From contig JACQAM010000021.1 in the NCBI GenBank assembly GCA_016194975.1, positions 1-46,351 on the forward strand: 46,351 nt of DNA. Reading direction: 5' to 3'. Source of the DNA: Bacteroidota bacterium. Its GTDB lineage: Bacteria > Bacteroidota > Bacteroidia > Palsa-965. Positions 1 through 7,610 of this stretch are shown here, piece after piece (positions within the stretch are counted from its first letter, which is position 1; every line of letters starts with the position of its first letter). The translations under genes were made by a program, and so were the position numbers. The notes beneath the pieces were generated by a model. The model was given only the letters and a program-made list of their open reading frames with translations. It made no database searches and was not told where the DNA came from.

Positions 1-95
1 AACTCGTTTATATCTCCCATTCTTTGATCCATAATGTTCCAAATCCGGAAAGTATGTCTCATAAAATGAGTTATATCAAATTTAGTTTTTCGATG

Positions 96-1220
96 TCATA
101 TTTCCAACTCATCAAATGGACTTCTGATCTGCTGAATACTTTTGGTACTGACGTGAGTGTAAATTTCCGTTGTCTTGCTGCTTTTGTGGCCAAGAATTTC
201 CTGGATATAACGCAGGTCAGTGCCATTCTCGAGCAAATGTGTGGCGTAACTATGACGAAGCCAGTGTAAACTAACCGGTTTCTTTATGTTCGTTCTTGCC
301 AACGCCTGCTTCAGAACATTCGTCAGACTTTTTTCGCTGTATGTTTCACCTTTCTCCTGCCCTTCAAAAAGCCAGCGCTCCGGCTTGTAGGCCTTGTAAT
401 ATTCCCTGAGTAATAACAGGATCTTTTCCGAAAGGGGCGCAATCCTGTCCTTTTTGCCTTTCGCATTACGGATCAGAACAATTTTCCGGTGTGAATCAAT
501 GTCGGTCAATTTCAGATCAAGCAATTCACTTCTGCGCAATCCGCAACTGTAGATGAGCGCAAGCATCGCTTTGTGCTTGATGTTTCTCGGTGACGAAAGG
601 AGTTGCTGAATTTCTTCTTTGCTCAGCACATTCGGCAGAAGCTTTGGAACTTTAGGACGAAAAATAACCGTTACATCCATTGCAGATCCGTTCATTTCTC
701 TGAATAATAATTTCACCGCATTCACAACCTGGTTCTGGAACGCCGCCGAATAATTATTCGCCAGAATATAGTTGTCGTTGAATTCAATAAGATCTTCATT
801 CGTGATCTCCGCGATCTTTTTCTGCGAATAGTATTTCAGAAAAGTGGAAACAGCATCGCAGTACGTTTTGATCGTATTATCGCTATATCGCTTCGTGCGC
901 ATGTATCGCGCGAACTTTTCAAGCGCTTTAGAAATTTCGGGTGTCAGCGCGATCTCCTTCACCGAGGGTGGTTTCATCTTTTCGATTCTCTCAGATTCAA
1001 GGAATAGTTTTTCATCAAGTGTTGCGAATGACTTGAAATGTTCTTTCAATCTCTGAAATGAATCCTGCGCATACGCAACATACCACGCGCGCAATCCGCG
1101 GCTCCACGCAGCACCCGCAAGCAGGCATGTGCGTGCAATGAGATCTTTGTTGTAGGGAAATTGAAGGGTAATGACTTTTTTGCCTCTGTGAAATTTTAAA
1201 TCAAGAATAATAATTAGCAT
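96..1220 (-). CDS. Tyrosine recombinase / phage-type integrase (XerC/D-like)
   Basis: A 374-residue site-specific recombinase that would break and rejoin DNA through a 3'-phosphotyrosine. The C-terminal catalytic domain shows the family's residues in order: the first Arg in CGLRRSELLDL, a Lys in the beta-hairpin NAKGKKDRIAPL, the HxLRHSYATHLL box (His and second Arg), the downstream His of LGHKSS, and the Tyr nucleophile in EIYTH. A SAM-like core-binding domain covers about residues 85-185. The first ~75 residues, rich in aromatic and basic residues (AAWSRGLRAWYVAY), are an extra N-terminal module not found in classical XerC/D (about 300 residues). No phage, integron or transposon cargo lies next to it in the window, so it could be a chromosomal integrase or the edge of an element that extends to the left. 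Family certain; target site unknown. Confidence 0.92.
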   Translation of the reverse strand: MLIIILDLKFHRGKKVITLQFPYNKDLIARTCLLAGAAWSRGLRAWYVAYAQDSFQRLKEHFKSFATLDEKLFLESERIEKMKPPSVKEIALTPEISKALEKFARYMRTKRYSDNTIKTYCDAVSTFLKYYSQKKIAEITNEDLIEFNDNYILANNYSAAFQNQVVNAVKLLFREMNGSAMDVTVIFRPKVPKLLPNVLSKEEIQQLLSSPRNIKHKAMLALIYSCGLRRSELLDLKLTDIDSHRKIVLIRNAKGKKDRIAPLSEKILLLLREYYKAYKPERWLFEGQEKGETYSEKSLTNVLKQALARTNIKKPVSLHWLRHSYATHLLENGTDLRYIQEILGHKSSKTTEIYTHVSTKSIQQIRSPFDELEI

Positions 1221-1277
1221 ACATATAAAAATTTAACGTGAAAAATATGTGCAAAGGAAATAAAAAAATTGCCACAC

Positions 1278-1305
1278 CACATCTCTCAGTTCACATCTCT
1301 CAGTT
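1278..1305. repeat. 14-bp direct repeat (two copies) behind the PhnA-like gene
   Basis: CACATCTCTCAGTT occurs twice in perfect tandem, about 12 bases past the stop codon of the PhnA-like gene. No mirrored arm is visible. It resembles the other word-like intergenic repeats in the window, although the word itself is different. Confidence 0.8.
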
Positions 1306-1316
1306 CTCTATTCGCA

Positions 1317-1661
1317 CTACGCCTTCTTCACAAACTCCGATTTCAATCCCATCGCGCCGAATCCGTCTATCTTGCAACTGATGTTGTGATCGCCTTCTGC
1401 CAATTTAATATTTTTCACTTTGGTTCCTGCCTTTACCGGTTTAGATGCGCCTTTCACCGGAAGATCTTTTATCGTTACAACTGTATCTCCGTCGTGTAAT
1501 TCATTTCCGTTCGAGTCAAGAATTTTATTGGCATCCTCTTCAGGTGTTTTCACTGCTTCTTCCGGATTCCATTCGTGAAGACAGTCGGTGCAGACCTGCA
1601 TTGTTCCATTAAAATAGGTGTATTCGTAATTACATTTCGGGCATTTGGGAGAATCGGACAT
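1317..1661 (-). CDS. PhnA/YjdM-family zinc-ribbon protein
   Basis: A 114-residue protein matching the PhnA (YjdM) family. It has an N-terminal zinc ribbon (CPKC at about residues 7-10, CTDC at 25-28) followed by the compact C-terminal domain with the typical [13 protein letters not shown] and [10 protein letters not shown] segments. Despite the historical name, this family is not a proven phosphonate hydrolase; the E. coli gene was renamed yjdM, and its role is unclear. Length is normal for the family. A TAnnTTTG element at 1687-1694 on the same strand puts the expected transcript start about 20 bases before this ATG, which supports the chosen start. It appears to be monocistronic. Confidence 0.9.
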   Translation of the reverse strand: MSDSPKCPKCNYEYTYFNGTMQVCTDCLHEWNPEEAVKTPEEDANKILDSNGNELHDGDTVVTIKDLPVKGASKPVKAGTKVKNIKLAEGDHNISCKIDGFGAMGLKSEFVKKA

Positions 1662-1686
1662 GACTAAAAGATTTAATTTATTTCCG

Positions 1687-1694
1687 CAAATGTA
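1687..1694 (-). promoter_or_regulatory. Candidate -7 element for the PhnA-like gene
   Basis: TACATTTG on the minus strand fits the Bacteroidota -7 consensus TAnnTTTG and ends 25 bases upstream of the ATG. No clear -33 TTG is seen at the expected spacing. Confidence 0.45.
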
Positions 1695-1763
1695 ACGGTT
1701 TCAGTCGACGATGAACTTCTCATGATGAGTTGATCTATGTGTTGAAAAATAAGAGCAACCTTT

Positions 1764-2780
1764 TCATCCTCCGAACAACCGTTTGAAGAAGGATGAATTC
1801 TTTTTGGTTTTCACTTGAGCATTTTCCTGAGACGTGATTTGAGCGGACACTACATCATTCATATTCTGTATGGAATAAAACACGCTTCCGCAAGAAGGAC
1901 ACTGCGCCTTGCCATTGGAAACAGCGAAGCGTGTTCCGCAATTGATACAATTGATCGTCTTTTCTTTTACATTATTACTGTTTCCGCACGTCTCACAGAT
2001 CACAGTGTTTGAATTTTCAGGAACATTGATTTCGGATTGGCAAACACAGCATTCCATTTTCGAAATATTCACCGGATCGATCTCGATATAATCGTAGTCG
2101 AGTTTGAAATGAGAAATTATTTTTTTTGCGGTCTCTTCATGATAGATCGACATCATATTGGCCATTGCATTTGAATACATCAGTCCTGTATTCTGAACAA
2201 CGGATCCCTCGGGATGAAGTTGCAACGAATTGTAAAACTTCGATTTCTCAATAGCATTACGGATCGTCTGTTCGGAGTATTCAATGTAAGCGATAAAGCG
2301 ATCGTCGAAGTTGTAATTCATTTTACCGTCCACCATGGTGAAATGCAGTCCCTGCGAAAGCGCGATCCCTTCACTGTTTGCGAAAGAAGAAAAGTAGTCG
2401 CCTTTCTCAAACATCTCTATCAAGTTTTGCCTGCGATAGTCCAGGTATTTTTTTCTGAAAACCTGTTGCTTGCCTTTGGGTCCATACCGGTGAGGGTAAA
2501 GATCGAACTCCAACTGTAGCATACGAAGATTGGCTTCAATACTTTTTTCTTTATCCTTCGCTTTAGCCGCTTCACCCAATTGCATTGCGGCTGCGAGGTA
2601 TTCCTGCTGTGATCTGTCCTGGTAATTGGAAACGGAAAATGCGTCAGTCGCTTCGATCATCGCATTCTTCATGTCAATACCCATCCATGTTGCACAGTAG
2701 TCGCAATAAATGTACATGGAGCGTGATTCCGTCACCTTATTACTGCCGCAGGTGGAACACTTTAATTTTCTTACGAGCAT
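1764..2780 (-). CDS. Protein with three zinc ribbons and an amphipathic C-terminal tail, function unknown
   Basis: I read this as 338 residues starting MLVRKLKCSTCG. A longer in-frame start at 2834 exists, but a good promoter (TATATTTG at 2832-2839) overlaps it, so the transcript would start downstream of the longer ATG. The N-terminus carries CSTCG...CDYC. A largely helical middle of about 200 residues follows. Near the C-terminus come two more ribbons, CCVCQ...CETCG and CINCG...CPSCG. The last residues, SSFFKRLFGG, form a basic/aromatic tail that could touch a membrane. Zinc-ribbon proteins of this kind may be adaptors or nucleic-acid binders; nothing here decides which. It shares the multi-ribbon style of the genes at 31757-33592 and 36425-37549. 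No enzyme motif is seen. Confidence 0.8.
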   Translation of the reverse strand: MLVRKLKCSTCGSNKVTESRSMYIYCDYCATWMGIDMKNAMIEATDAFSVSNYQDRSQQEYLAAAMQLGEAAKAKDKEKSIEANLRMLQLEFDLYPHRYGPKGKQQVFRKKYLDYRRQNLIEMFEKGDYFSSFANSEGIALSQGLHFTMVDGKMNYNFDDRFIAYIEYSEQTIRNAIEKSKFYNSLQLHPEGSVVQNTGLMYSNAMANMMSIYHEETAKKIISHFKLDYDYIEIDPVNISKMECCVCQSEINVPENSNTVICETCGNSNNVKEKTINCINCGTRFAVSNGKAQCPSCGSVFYSIQNMNDVVSAQITSQENAQVKTKKNSSFFKRLFGG

Positions 2781-2831
2781 AATGATCTGGATTGAGGATG
2801 ATTTCCTGAGTAAAATTGAAGAGGCAGCTAT

Positions 2832-2866
2832 CAAATATAGTGAACGGAATGACGACTGAACAAAAA
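2832..2866 (-). promoter_or_regulatory. Candidate promoter of the triple zinc-ribbon gene
   Basis: On the minus strand, TTTTTG (2861-2866), then a 21-base spacer, then TATATTTG (2832-2839). This fits the Bacteroidota -33/-7 pattern and decides between the two possible starts of the gene. Confidence 0.55.
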
Positions 2867-2990
2867 TGATAGAACGTGAGAATTTACATTTTCAATTTAT
2901 TCAACCTGTTCTCAAGATACAAACACGGTATTTCGCGGTTCGCCGCTTCCAGTATTCAGTACAACCCGAATTTACTGTTGCAGTTTCAAT

Positions 2991-3728
2991 TCATAACTTC
3001 CGTTCCTCCGTCATCTGGTTCCTCACAAATTCCTGCGTGGAAATCTGTTTTCCATTCTCATCATAAACTTTCCAGGAACCTTCTTTCATATAATCGTCGA
3101 TCTCTTTGTAATACTGCATCGTTCCTTCGTCCTGGATATTTCCATTCTCATAATATTCTTTGAGATAATATTTTCCTTTTTTCTTGTCGAGCAGTTGCAT
3201 GTCGTCCTGCATTTTCTCGTTGTCGTACCACGATGTGCGGTAAAGGAGATACTCCAGTTTTTTTGCATACTCCTCTGCGTAATCCGGTGTTCCGTCTTCG
3301 TGATATTCGTGCGTCACTTCTTCCTGCCCCTGGTAATAGGTAATGTCACTGCGCACTTTTCCGTTCATCCAGTAAAGGATCATTTGATTGCGGTAATAAT
3401 CTACATTGTGAAAATCGCGCTCCATTTGCCCGTTCGGATAAAAGTTTTTGTAAGAATGTAATTGCCCGTCCACATAATAACCCGTGTGCAGCACCGCACC
3501 GTTATCATAATAATCCTCCCACGTATTCTGCGCAGCGTATCCTTTGTCGGTGTAGCGAACGGAATCACCGCCCATAGCAAAATTCAGTTTTTCGTAAATG
3601 GCAATGCCGAGCGTGGAATCGTAGATCGCATCGAATTTATAATAGCGCGTAAGATTTTTCTGTTTGCCCAATTGAGCCTGAATGGGAACCGCAATTGCTA
3701 TTGACAGAAGTAAAAAAAGAGACCGCAT
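2991..3728 (-). CDS. Secreted MORN/YwqK-like repeat protein
   Basis: A 245-residue protein with a signal peptide (hydrophobic LFLLLSIAIAVPIQAQ) and no lipobox, so it is periplasmic or surface-exposed. The mature part has repeated MORN_2-type motifs in which a Tyr/Phe-rich strand is followed by NG: DYYDNGAV, NFYPNGQM, YWMNGKV, YHEDGTP, EYYENGNI and VYDENGKQ. Databases often label such proteins YwqK-family antitoxin, but a secreted Bacteroidota member with no toxin gene nearby is unlikely to be an antitoxin. The spacing between repeats is irregular, typical of this family. It stands alone between two intergenic gaps. Function unknown beyond a repeat scaffold. Confidence 0.8.
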   Translation of the reverse strand: MRSLFLLLSIAIAVPIQAQLGKQKNLTRYYKFDAIYDSTLGIAIYEKLNFAMGGDSVRYTDKGYAAQNTWEDYYDNGAVLHTGYYVDGQLHSYKNFYPNGQMERDFHNVDYYRNQMILYWMNGKVRSDITYYQGQEEVTHEYHEDGTPDYAEEYAKKLEYLLYRTSWYDNEKMQDDMQLLDKKKGKYYLKEYYENGNIQDEGTMQYYKEIDDYMKEGSWKVYDENGKQISTQEFVRNQMTEERKL

Positions 3729-3750
3729 TTTTTATTTTTACGAGGGTTGA

Positions 3751-3866
3751 GGTATTAAGTTATTGGGGTGTTAAGTTGTTAAGTTATTAAGTTATTGGGT
3801 TGTTAAGTTATTAAGGCATTGATGCATCAGCATATTTTTATTTCATAAATCTTATAACCCAATAAC
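3751..3866. repeat. AT-rich word repeat with a mirrored arm between two minus-strand genes
   Basis: Bases 3753-3815 are built from the words GTTAAGTTATTAAG and GTTATTGGG, repeated with about 8-bp period. A segment at 3791-3807 (GTTATTGGGTTGTTAAG) is mirrored by CTTATAACCCAATAAC at 3851-3866, with one mismatch and a one-base bulge. The mirrored arm lies 7 bases downstream of the trxB stop codon. It could act as an RNA hairpin, although the 43-base loop is long. Confidence 0.75.
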
Positions 3867-3873
3867 CATTTAT

Positions 3874-4833
3874 TCAATGTACGCCTCTCGACGCAAGATA
3901 TCTTTCGGCATCGAGCGCGCCCATGCAACCGCTGCCGGCCGCTGTCACCGCCTGGCGATAAACTTTATCCTGCGCATCGCCTACTGCAAACACGCCGGGA
4001 ATATTTGTTCTGCTCGAACCGGGAATGGTTTTGATGTAACCACTCTCATCCATATCAAGCCATCCGTTGAAAATATCGGTATTCGGTTTATGGCCGATGG
4101 CAACGAAAAATCCGAAAATATCGAGTCGTCTTTCTTCGCCTGTTTTTTTATTTACAACTACTGCGCCATTCACACCGCTCTCGTCTCCGAGCACTTCTTT
4201 TGTTTCCGATTCCCACAGCACTTCAATATTTTTTGTATTCATCACGCGGGTCTGCATGGCTTTCGAAGCACGCATTTCACCATTTGCTTTTCGCACGATC
4301 ATGTAAACCTGTTTGCAGAGTTTTGCGAGATACGTTGCTTCTTCGCACGCGGTGTCGCCCGCGCCCACAATGGCGACATCTTTTCCGCGATAAAAAAATC
4401 CGTCACACACTGCGCAAGCCGAAACTCCTCCAACTGTTCTGTATTTCTGTTCTGATTCAAGCCCGATCCATTTTGCAGAAGCGCCGGTGGCAATGATCAG
4501 TGTGTCGGTATGAATTTCAACTTTACCATCATCGATCCACACTTTGTGAACGGGCCCGGTAAGATCTACTTTCGTTGCAAAACCAAAACGTACATCGGTT
4601 TTAAAACGTTCTGCCTGCGCTTTGAAAAGTTCCATCATCTCCGGCCCCTGAATTCCTTTCGGATAACCCGGATAATTTTCCACTTCTGTAGTTGTGGTGA
4701 GTTGCCCTCCCGGCTCAGGCCCCATGTACATCATAGGTTTTAATTCTGCTCGTGCTGCGTAAATGGCGGCAGTGTATCCTGCAGGTCCCGATCCGACGAT
4801 GAGGCATTGTACACGTTCCGGATTTGTATTCAT
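3874..4833 (-). CDS. trxB: Thioredoxin-disulfide reductase
   Basis: A 319-residue flavoprotein of normal length for the low-molecular-weight bacterial thioredoxin reductase, which passes electrons from NADPH through FAD to thioredoxin in the cytoplasm. Visible motifs: the N-terminal FAD-binding GSGPAGYTAAIYAARA (residues 14-29), GGQLTTTTEVENYPG, the redox-active CAVC (140-143) followed by DGFFYRG, the NADPH-binding GAGDTACEEA (157-166), and the C-terminal FAD site GVFAVGDAQD. All catalytic residues are present. A candidate promoter element lies at 4860-4867. Bounded downstream by an intergenic repeat, it looks monocistronic. Thioredoxin itself is not in the window. Confidence 0.98.
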   Translation of the reverse strand: MNTNPERVQCLIVGSGPAGYTAAIYAARAELKPMMYMGPEPGGQLTTTTEVENYPGYPKGIQGPEMMELFKAQAERFKTDVRFGFATKVDLTGPVHKVWIDDGKVEIHTDTLIIATGASAKWIGLESEQKYRTVGGVSACAVCDGFFYRGKDVAIVGAGDTACEEATYLAKLCKQVYMIVRKANGEMRASKAMQTRVMNTKNIEVLWESETKEVLGDESGVNGAVVVNKKTGEERRLDIFGFFVAIGHKPNTDIFNGWLDMDESGYIKTIPGSSRTNIPGVFAVGDAQDKVYRQAVTAAGSGCMGALDAERYLASRGVH

Positions 4834-4859
4834 AAATGAAATTCAATTTTTGAGAGGAA

Positions 4860-4867
4860 CAAAAATA
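4860..4867 (-). promoter_or_regulatory. Candidate -7 element for trxB
   Basis: TATTTTTG on the minus strand, 26 bases before the trxB ATG, matches TAnnTTTG. No convincing -33 element. Confidence 0.4.
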
Positions 4868-4959
4868 ACTAATCGCGCTTAATATGTGTTCGGAATCGCC
4901 ACTTATATATTCATAGCGTACTTCTGAAATGATGGTCCGCCATTTGATGGAATTAACGG

Positions 4960-4967
4960 TAATTTTG
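4960..4967 (+). promoter_or_regulatory. Candidate -7 element for the 4982 gene
   Basis: TAATTTTG matches TAnnTTTG. The implied transcript start, about 4974, leaves a very short leader if translation starts at 4982. It would fit better with the in-frame ATG at 5003. Confidence 0.4.
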
Positions 4968-4981
4968 CTTCATTCCTAAAA

Positions 4982-6259
4982 ATGAAAATCTCTTTTATGT
5001 TTATGCGGACATCACGGATCAGCGCAAGGAAAATTCTTTTCATTTTCATAATATTATTCTGCCTTCGTTCTGAAGCGCAGAATCTTCCTCCGCACGAACA
5101 TTACATTACGGCCGGCTTCAATTTCGGAATGTTCGGTTGGTCGCCCACGAAAAGTTACCAGGCCGAGGGCAATGATAATTTCACAAGGATCTTTGGCGGT
5201 GGAATCGGTTTGCTGAGTGATGTGAATGGAAAAACACGTTTGGGTGTGGATGCGAATACTTCGATTGGTGTGAATGGCGGAATTCTTTTTCGTGACGGGA
5301 ATTCAAAAAATTTCACCGGGCTGCAATTGGATTTCCAGAGTAACCGCGCCTGTTATGAATTTCTTCCTCCATTCCGCTGGACCACTTCACCTGTTGATTC
5401 TTTTTCACGCTGGGTGATGACGGATAAATATTTGAAATATTCTTTTTCTGTTCAGCAGTGTTTTTTCAGGAATGATGTTTCGGTAATGGGAGGCGAATCT
5501 TTTTTTTACATCCGTGAAGGATTCGGGCAAACATTCTATCATCGCAATTTCGATCAGCTCATTCAGCAGGATCATTTTGAAGACTGGAGGTATAATCAAA
5601 ACGGAATGACGGCAACTACCATTGCCGCGAGTAAAACAAGTTACATGCTGAGCTCCGAAATCGGGTTGCGGAGTTTCGCAGGTGATCACAGCCGGACGTT
5701 CGATATTGGAATTGTTTTTTACGCGCCGTTCTCAGCAACGTACACCGATCAGTATGAGTTTTTCCGCAATGGAGTTTCGAGCGGGAAAAATAATATTACC
5801 TATGAAGGATCGACCGTGATGTGCAACATTCGTTATTCCTGGGATTTTAAAATGAAAGAACATGTGCGCGATACCACCGAACATCATCACAAAGATCTTT
5901 TTGTTCAGCAGCCCGATACGGCAAGCCGGGTGGTGGAAGTACAGAGTACGATGCGCGTTCATCACGATAAAGTGACTGTGAAACTGTGGGACAATGATGA
6001 AATTGACGGCGACAGCATTACGTTAACGCTCAATGGAAAAACGGTGAAAGAACACATCGATCTCAAGCGCAGAAAAAAATCTTTCCGCATTGAACTCGAT
6101 CCCGGCGATAATTATCTTGTGATGTATGCCGAGAATCTCGGAACTGTTCCGCCGAATACTGCTGCTGTTATTATAAAAGATGGCTGGAGAAAAAGAAGAA
6201 TGGCGCTCGAATCTGATAAGGGGAAAAGCGGTGCGGTGAAAATCGTGAATGGAAATTAG
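4982..6259 (+). CDS. Predicted exported beta-rich protein, unknown function
   Basis: Up to 425 residues, with an N-terminal signal segment (RKILFIFIILFCLRSEAQ). The start is uncertain: in-frame Met codons at 4982, 4997 and 5003 all precede the signal, and the candidate promoter favours 5003. Residues ~40-300 alternate polar and aromatic residues and are Gly/Asn-rich, like an outer-membrane beta-barrel (GGIGLLSDVNGKTRLGVDAN). The last ~100 residues form a separate beta-sandwich-like module (VKLWDNDEIDGDSITLTLNGK, then FRIELDPGDNYLVMYAENLG), a motif seen at the C-terminus of assorted Bacteroidota envelope proteins. No T9SS tail is recognised. The TAG stop codon shares its G with the first base of a REP-like palindrome. 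Confidence 0.75.
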   Translation: MKISFMFMRTSRISARKILFIFIILFCLRSEAQNLPPHEHYITAGFNFGMFGWSPTKSYQAEGNDNFTRIFGGGIGLLSDVNGKTRLGVDANTSIGVNGGILFRDGNSKNFTGLQLDFQSNRACYEFLPPFRWTTSPVDSFSRWVMTDKYLKYSFSVQQCFFRNDVSVMGGESFFYIREGFGQTFYHRNFDQLIQQDHFEDWRYNQNGMTATTIAASKTSYMLSSEIGLRSFAGDHSRTFDIGIVFYAPFSATYTDQYEFFRNGVSSGKNNITYEGSTVMCNIRYSWDFKMKEHVRDTTEHHHKDLFVQQPDTASRVVEVQSTMRVHHDKVTVKLWDNDEIDGDSITLTLNGKTVKEHIDLKRRKKSFRIELDPGDNYLVMYAENLGTVPPNTAAVIIKDGWRKRRMALESDKGKSGAVKIVNGN

Positions 6260-6302
6260 TCAGCCTTCGACCCATTCGGCATGCTCAGGGCTCAGTCTGA
6301 CA
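6259..6302 (+). repeat. REP-like palindrome, copy 1
   Basis: It begins GTCAGCCTTCGAC and ends GCTCAGTCTGAC, so the ends are complementary. Its first G is the last base of the upstream gene's TAG stop. It is an expanded variant of copy 2 at 6661-6687, in the opposite orientation. Confidence 0.75.
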
Positions 6303-6307
6303 ATCTC

Positions 6308-6625
6308 TCAATCGGTGGTATTCTTTTGACGTTTCTTTTCAGTATTCATTGCAAGTTGGGGAAGATCAAACTCCCGTCTCTTAATTAATGCTTCTTTCTT
6401 TGCTCGTGACCAACCTTTGATTTGCTTTTCTCTTGCAATCGCTTTGTCAACATACTTATGCTCTTCGAACCAAACCAATTTCACCGGCCTTCTTGAAGAT
6501 GTGTAAGAATTCTCTGTTTCATCATTTTCATGTTCAGCCAATCTTCTCTGAAGTTTATTTGTAATTCCGACATAATAGGAATCATCAGAACACAGCAAAA
6601 TGTAGGTATAGAATATTGGGTACAT
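6308..6625 (-). CDS. GIY-YIG nuclease-superfamily small protein
   Basis: A 105-residue protein with a complete, minimal GIY-YIG domain: YTYIL (the GIY position) and YYVG (the YIG position, residues 17-20), the conserved Arg in LQRRLAEH, and the Glu in AREKQIKGWSRAKK (about 66). This fold cuts DNA with a metal ion, as in UvrC and some homing endonucleases. Stand-alone ~90-residue members are common in Bacteroidota, often in several copies per genome, with no settled function. The gene is wedged between two genes and bracketed by inverted copies of a REP-like palindrome, each touching a neighbour's stop codon. That suggests it and its flanks may have arrived as a unit. The C-terminal ~15 residues are a charged tail. 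Confidence 0.9.
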   Translation of the reverse strand: MYPIFYTYILLCSDDSYYVGITNKLQRRLAEHENDETENSYTSSRRPVKLVWFEEHKYVDKAIAREKQIKGWSRAKKEALIKRREFDLPQLAMNTEKKRQKNTTD

Positions 6626-6660
6626 TATTATCTTGTTAATAAAATTTTGTTGAAGTATTT

Positions 6661-6687
6661 GTCAGACTGAGCTTGTCGAAGTCTGAC
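6661..6687 (-). repeat. REP-like palindrome, copy 2
   Basis: A 27-bp element with perfect 8-bp arms, GTCAGACT and AGTCTGAC, around GAGCTTGTCGA. On the minus strand its first G is the last base of the TAG stop of the DUF4249 gene. It is related to copy 1 at 6259-6302 and to the core of the hairpin at 35703-35789. Confidence 0.85.
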
Positions 6688-7550
6688 TAATGACAAATAA
6701 TTGTATCGTAACTCGGATTATATCCGCACCAGATTCCGAGTCCGCCGTGTACATTGGTTTCAATAGTTCCCGGCGCTGCAAATGGATTTCCGTTATTCTC
6801 CACATCCACTTCGTAAGAGCGGAAAAAATTTACTTCGGCCTGACCAATCGTGCAGAATTTTACAGCAATGGTATCTCCGGTCTTGAAAAATCCGGCTTGC
6901 GGTCCATTATCTTCCGGTGCAGTTGATCCCGGATCACTCGGGCGATTGTAAGCGAAATCAAAATTTTTTCCTTCTACAAAACGATCATCGAAAGCAGAAC
7001 CGAAAGGTGCCCGGAAACGATCATCAACTCCAACACGTTTTGTAAACCAGCGATATCCGTTTCCAATTCCAACCGGATCTGTCATGTGCGCCCACGCAAA
7101 ACCGAGACTGTCTTCATTCGGTTCTATTTTGAACCAAACACTGTCGAGCGGAATTGCAGTATGAATCATTGTTGATGCGGTAGCGGTTTTTCCATCGGCA
7201 ACAACTTTCAATAAATAAGTGTGCCCTTCCTGCCCGTACACATGCGTGCCCACCCACACAATAGGAATTGGTTTCAGCGGATCGAATGAAGTGTGAAGCG
7301 TGTCAATATTATTTCCGTCGGTTACGGTAACAAATGCATTTGTGATGAGATAATTTGCGAGCGAAGCAGAATCGACCGGGTCAAAATAACCGGTACTCCA
7401 GGTGAGATTGATCTCTGTGAGTTGCCCGGTTTCAATTCCACCATCGACCACAATTTTTTTCTCCACTTCAGGAAGTGTGATCTGGATTTCTTTTTCGCAG
7501 GAAAAAAGAAGCAGCGTGAAGACAAGTGGAATGATGAATTTATTTTTCAT
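6687..7550 (-). CDS. DUF4249-type lipoprotein, partner of the TonB receptor
   Basis: A 287-residue lipoprotein. The N-terminus MKNKFIIPLVFTLLLFSC ends in a lipobox, with the acylated Cys at residue 18. The rest matches the DUF4249 pattern: KKIVVDGGIETGQLTEINLTW, a second strand block around AFVTVTDGNN, GHTYLLKV, and a C-terminal part with FCTIGQAEVNFFRSYE. DUF4249 proteins are regularly encoded next to TonB-dependent receptors in Bacteroidota and probably cap or assist them at the outer membrane, as SusD does for SusC, though they are unrelated to SusD. Here it lies 60 bases downstream of the receptor gene in the same direction, so they are probably co-transcribed. The substrate is unknown. 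Confidence 0.88.
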   Translation of the reverse strand: MKNKFIIPLVFTLLLFSCEKEIQITLPEVEKKIVVDGGIETGQLTEINLTWSTGYFDPVDSASLANYLITNAFVTVTDGNNIDTLHTSFDPLKPIPIVWVGTHVYGQEGHTYLLKVVADGKTATASTMIHTAIPLDSVWFKIEPNEDSLGFAWAHMTDPVGIGNGYRWFTKRVGVDDRFRAPFGSAFDDRFVEGKNFDFAYNRPSDPGSTAPEDNGPQAGFFKTGDTIAVKFCTIGQAEVNFFRSYEVDVENNGNPFAAPGTIETNVHGGLGIWCGYNPSYDTIICH

Positions 7551-7610
7551 TGTGAAAAGTGCTTTCGTAACTCATTTCGTTTTTAGTAAAGTTTTCGTAA
7601 TTCGTACTCA

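Noticed and set aside
2991-3728. Antitoxin of a toxin-antitoxin pair (YwqK label)
   Set aside because: It has a signal peptide and no toxin gene beside it.
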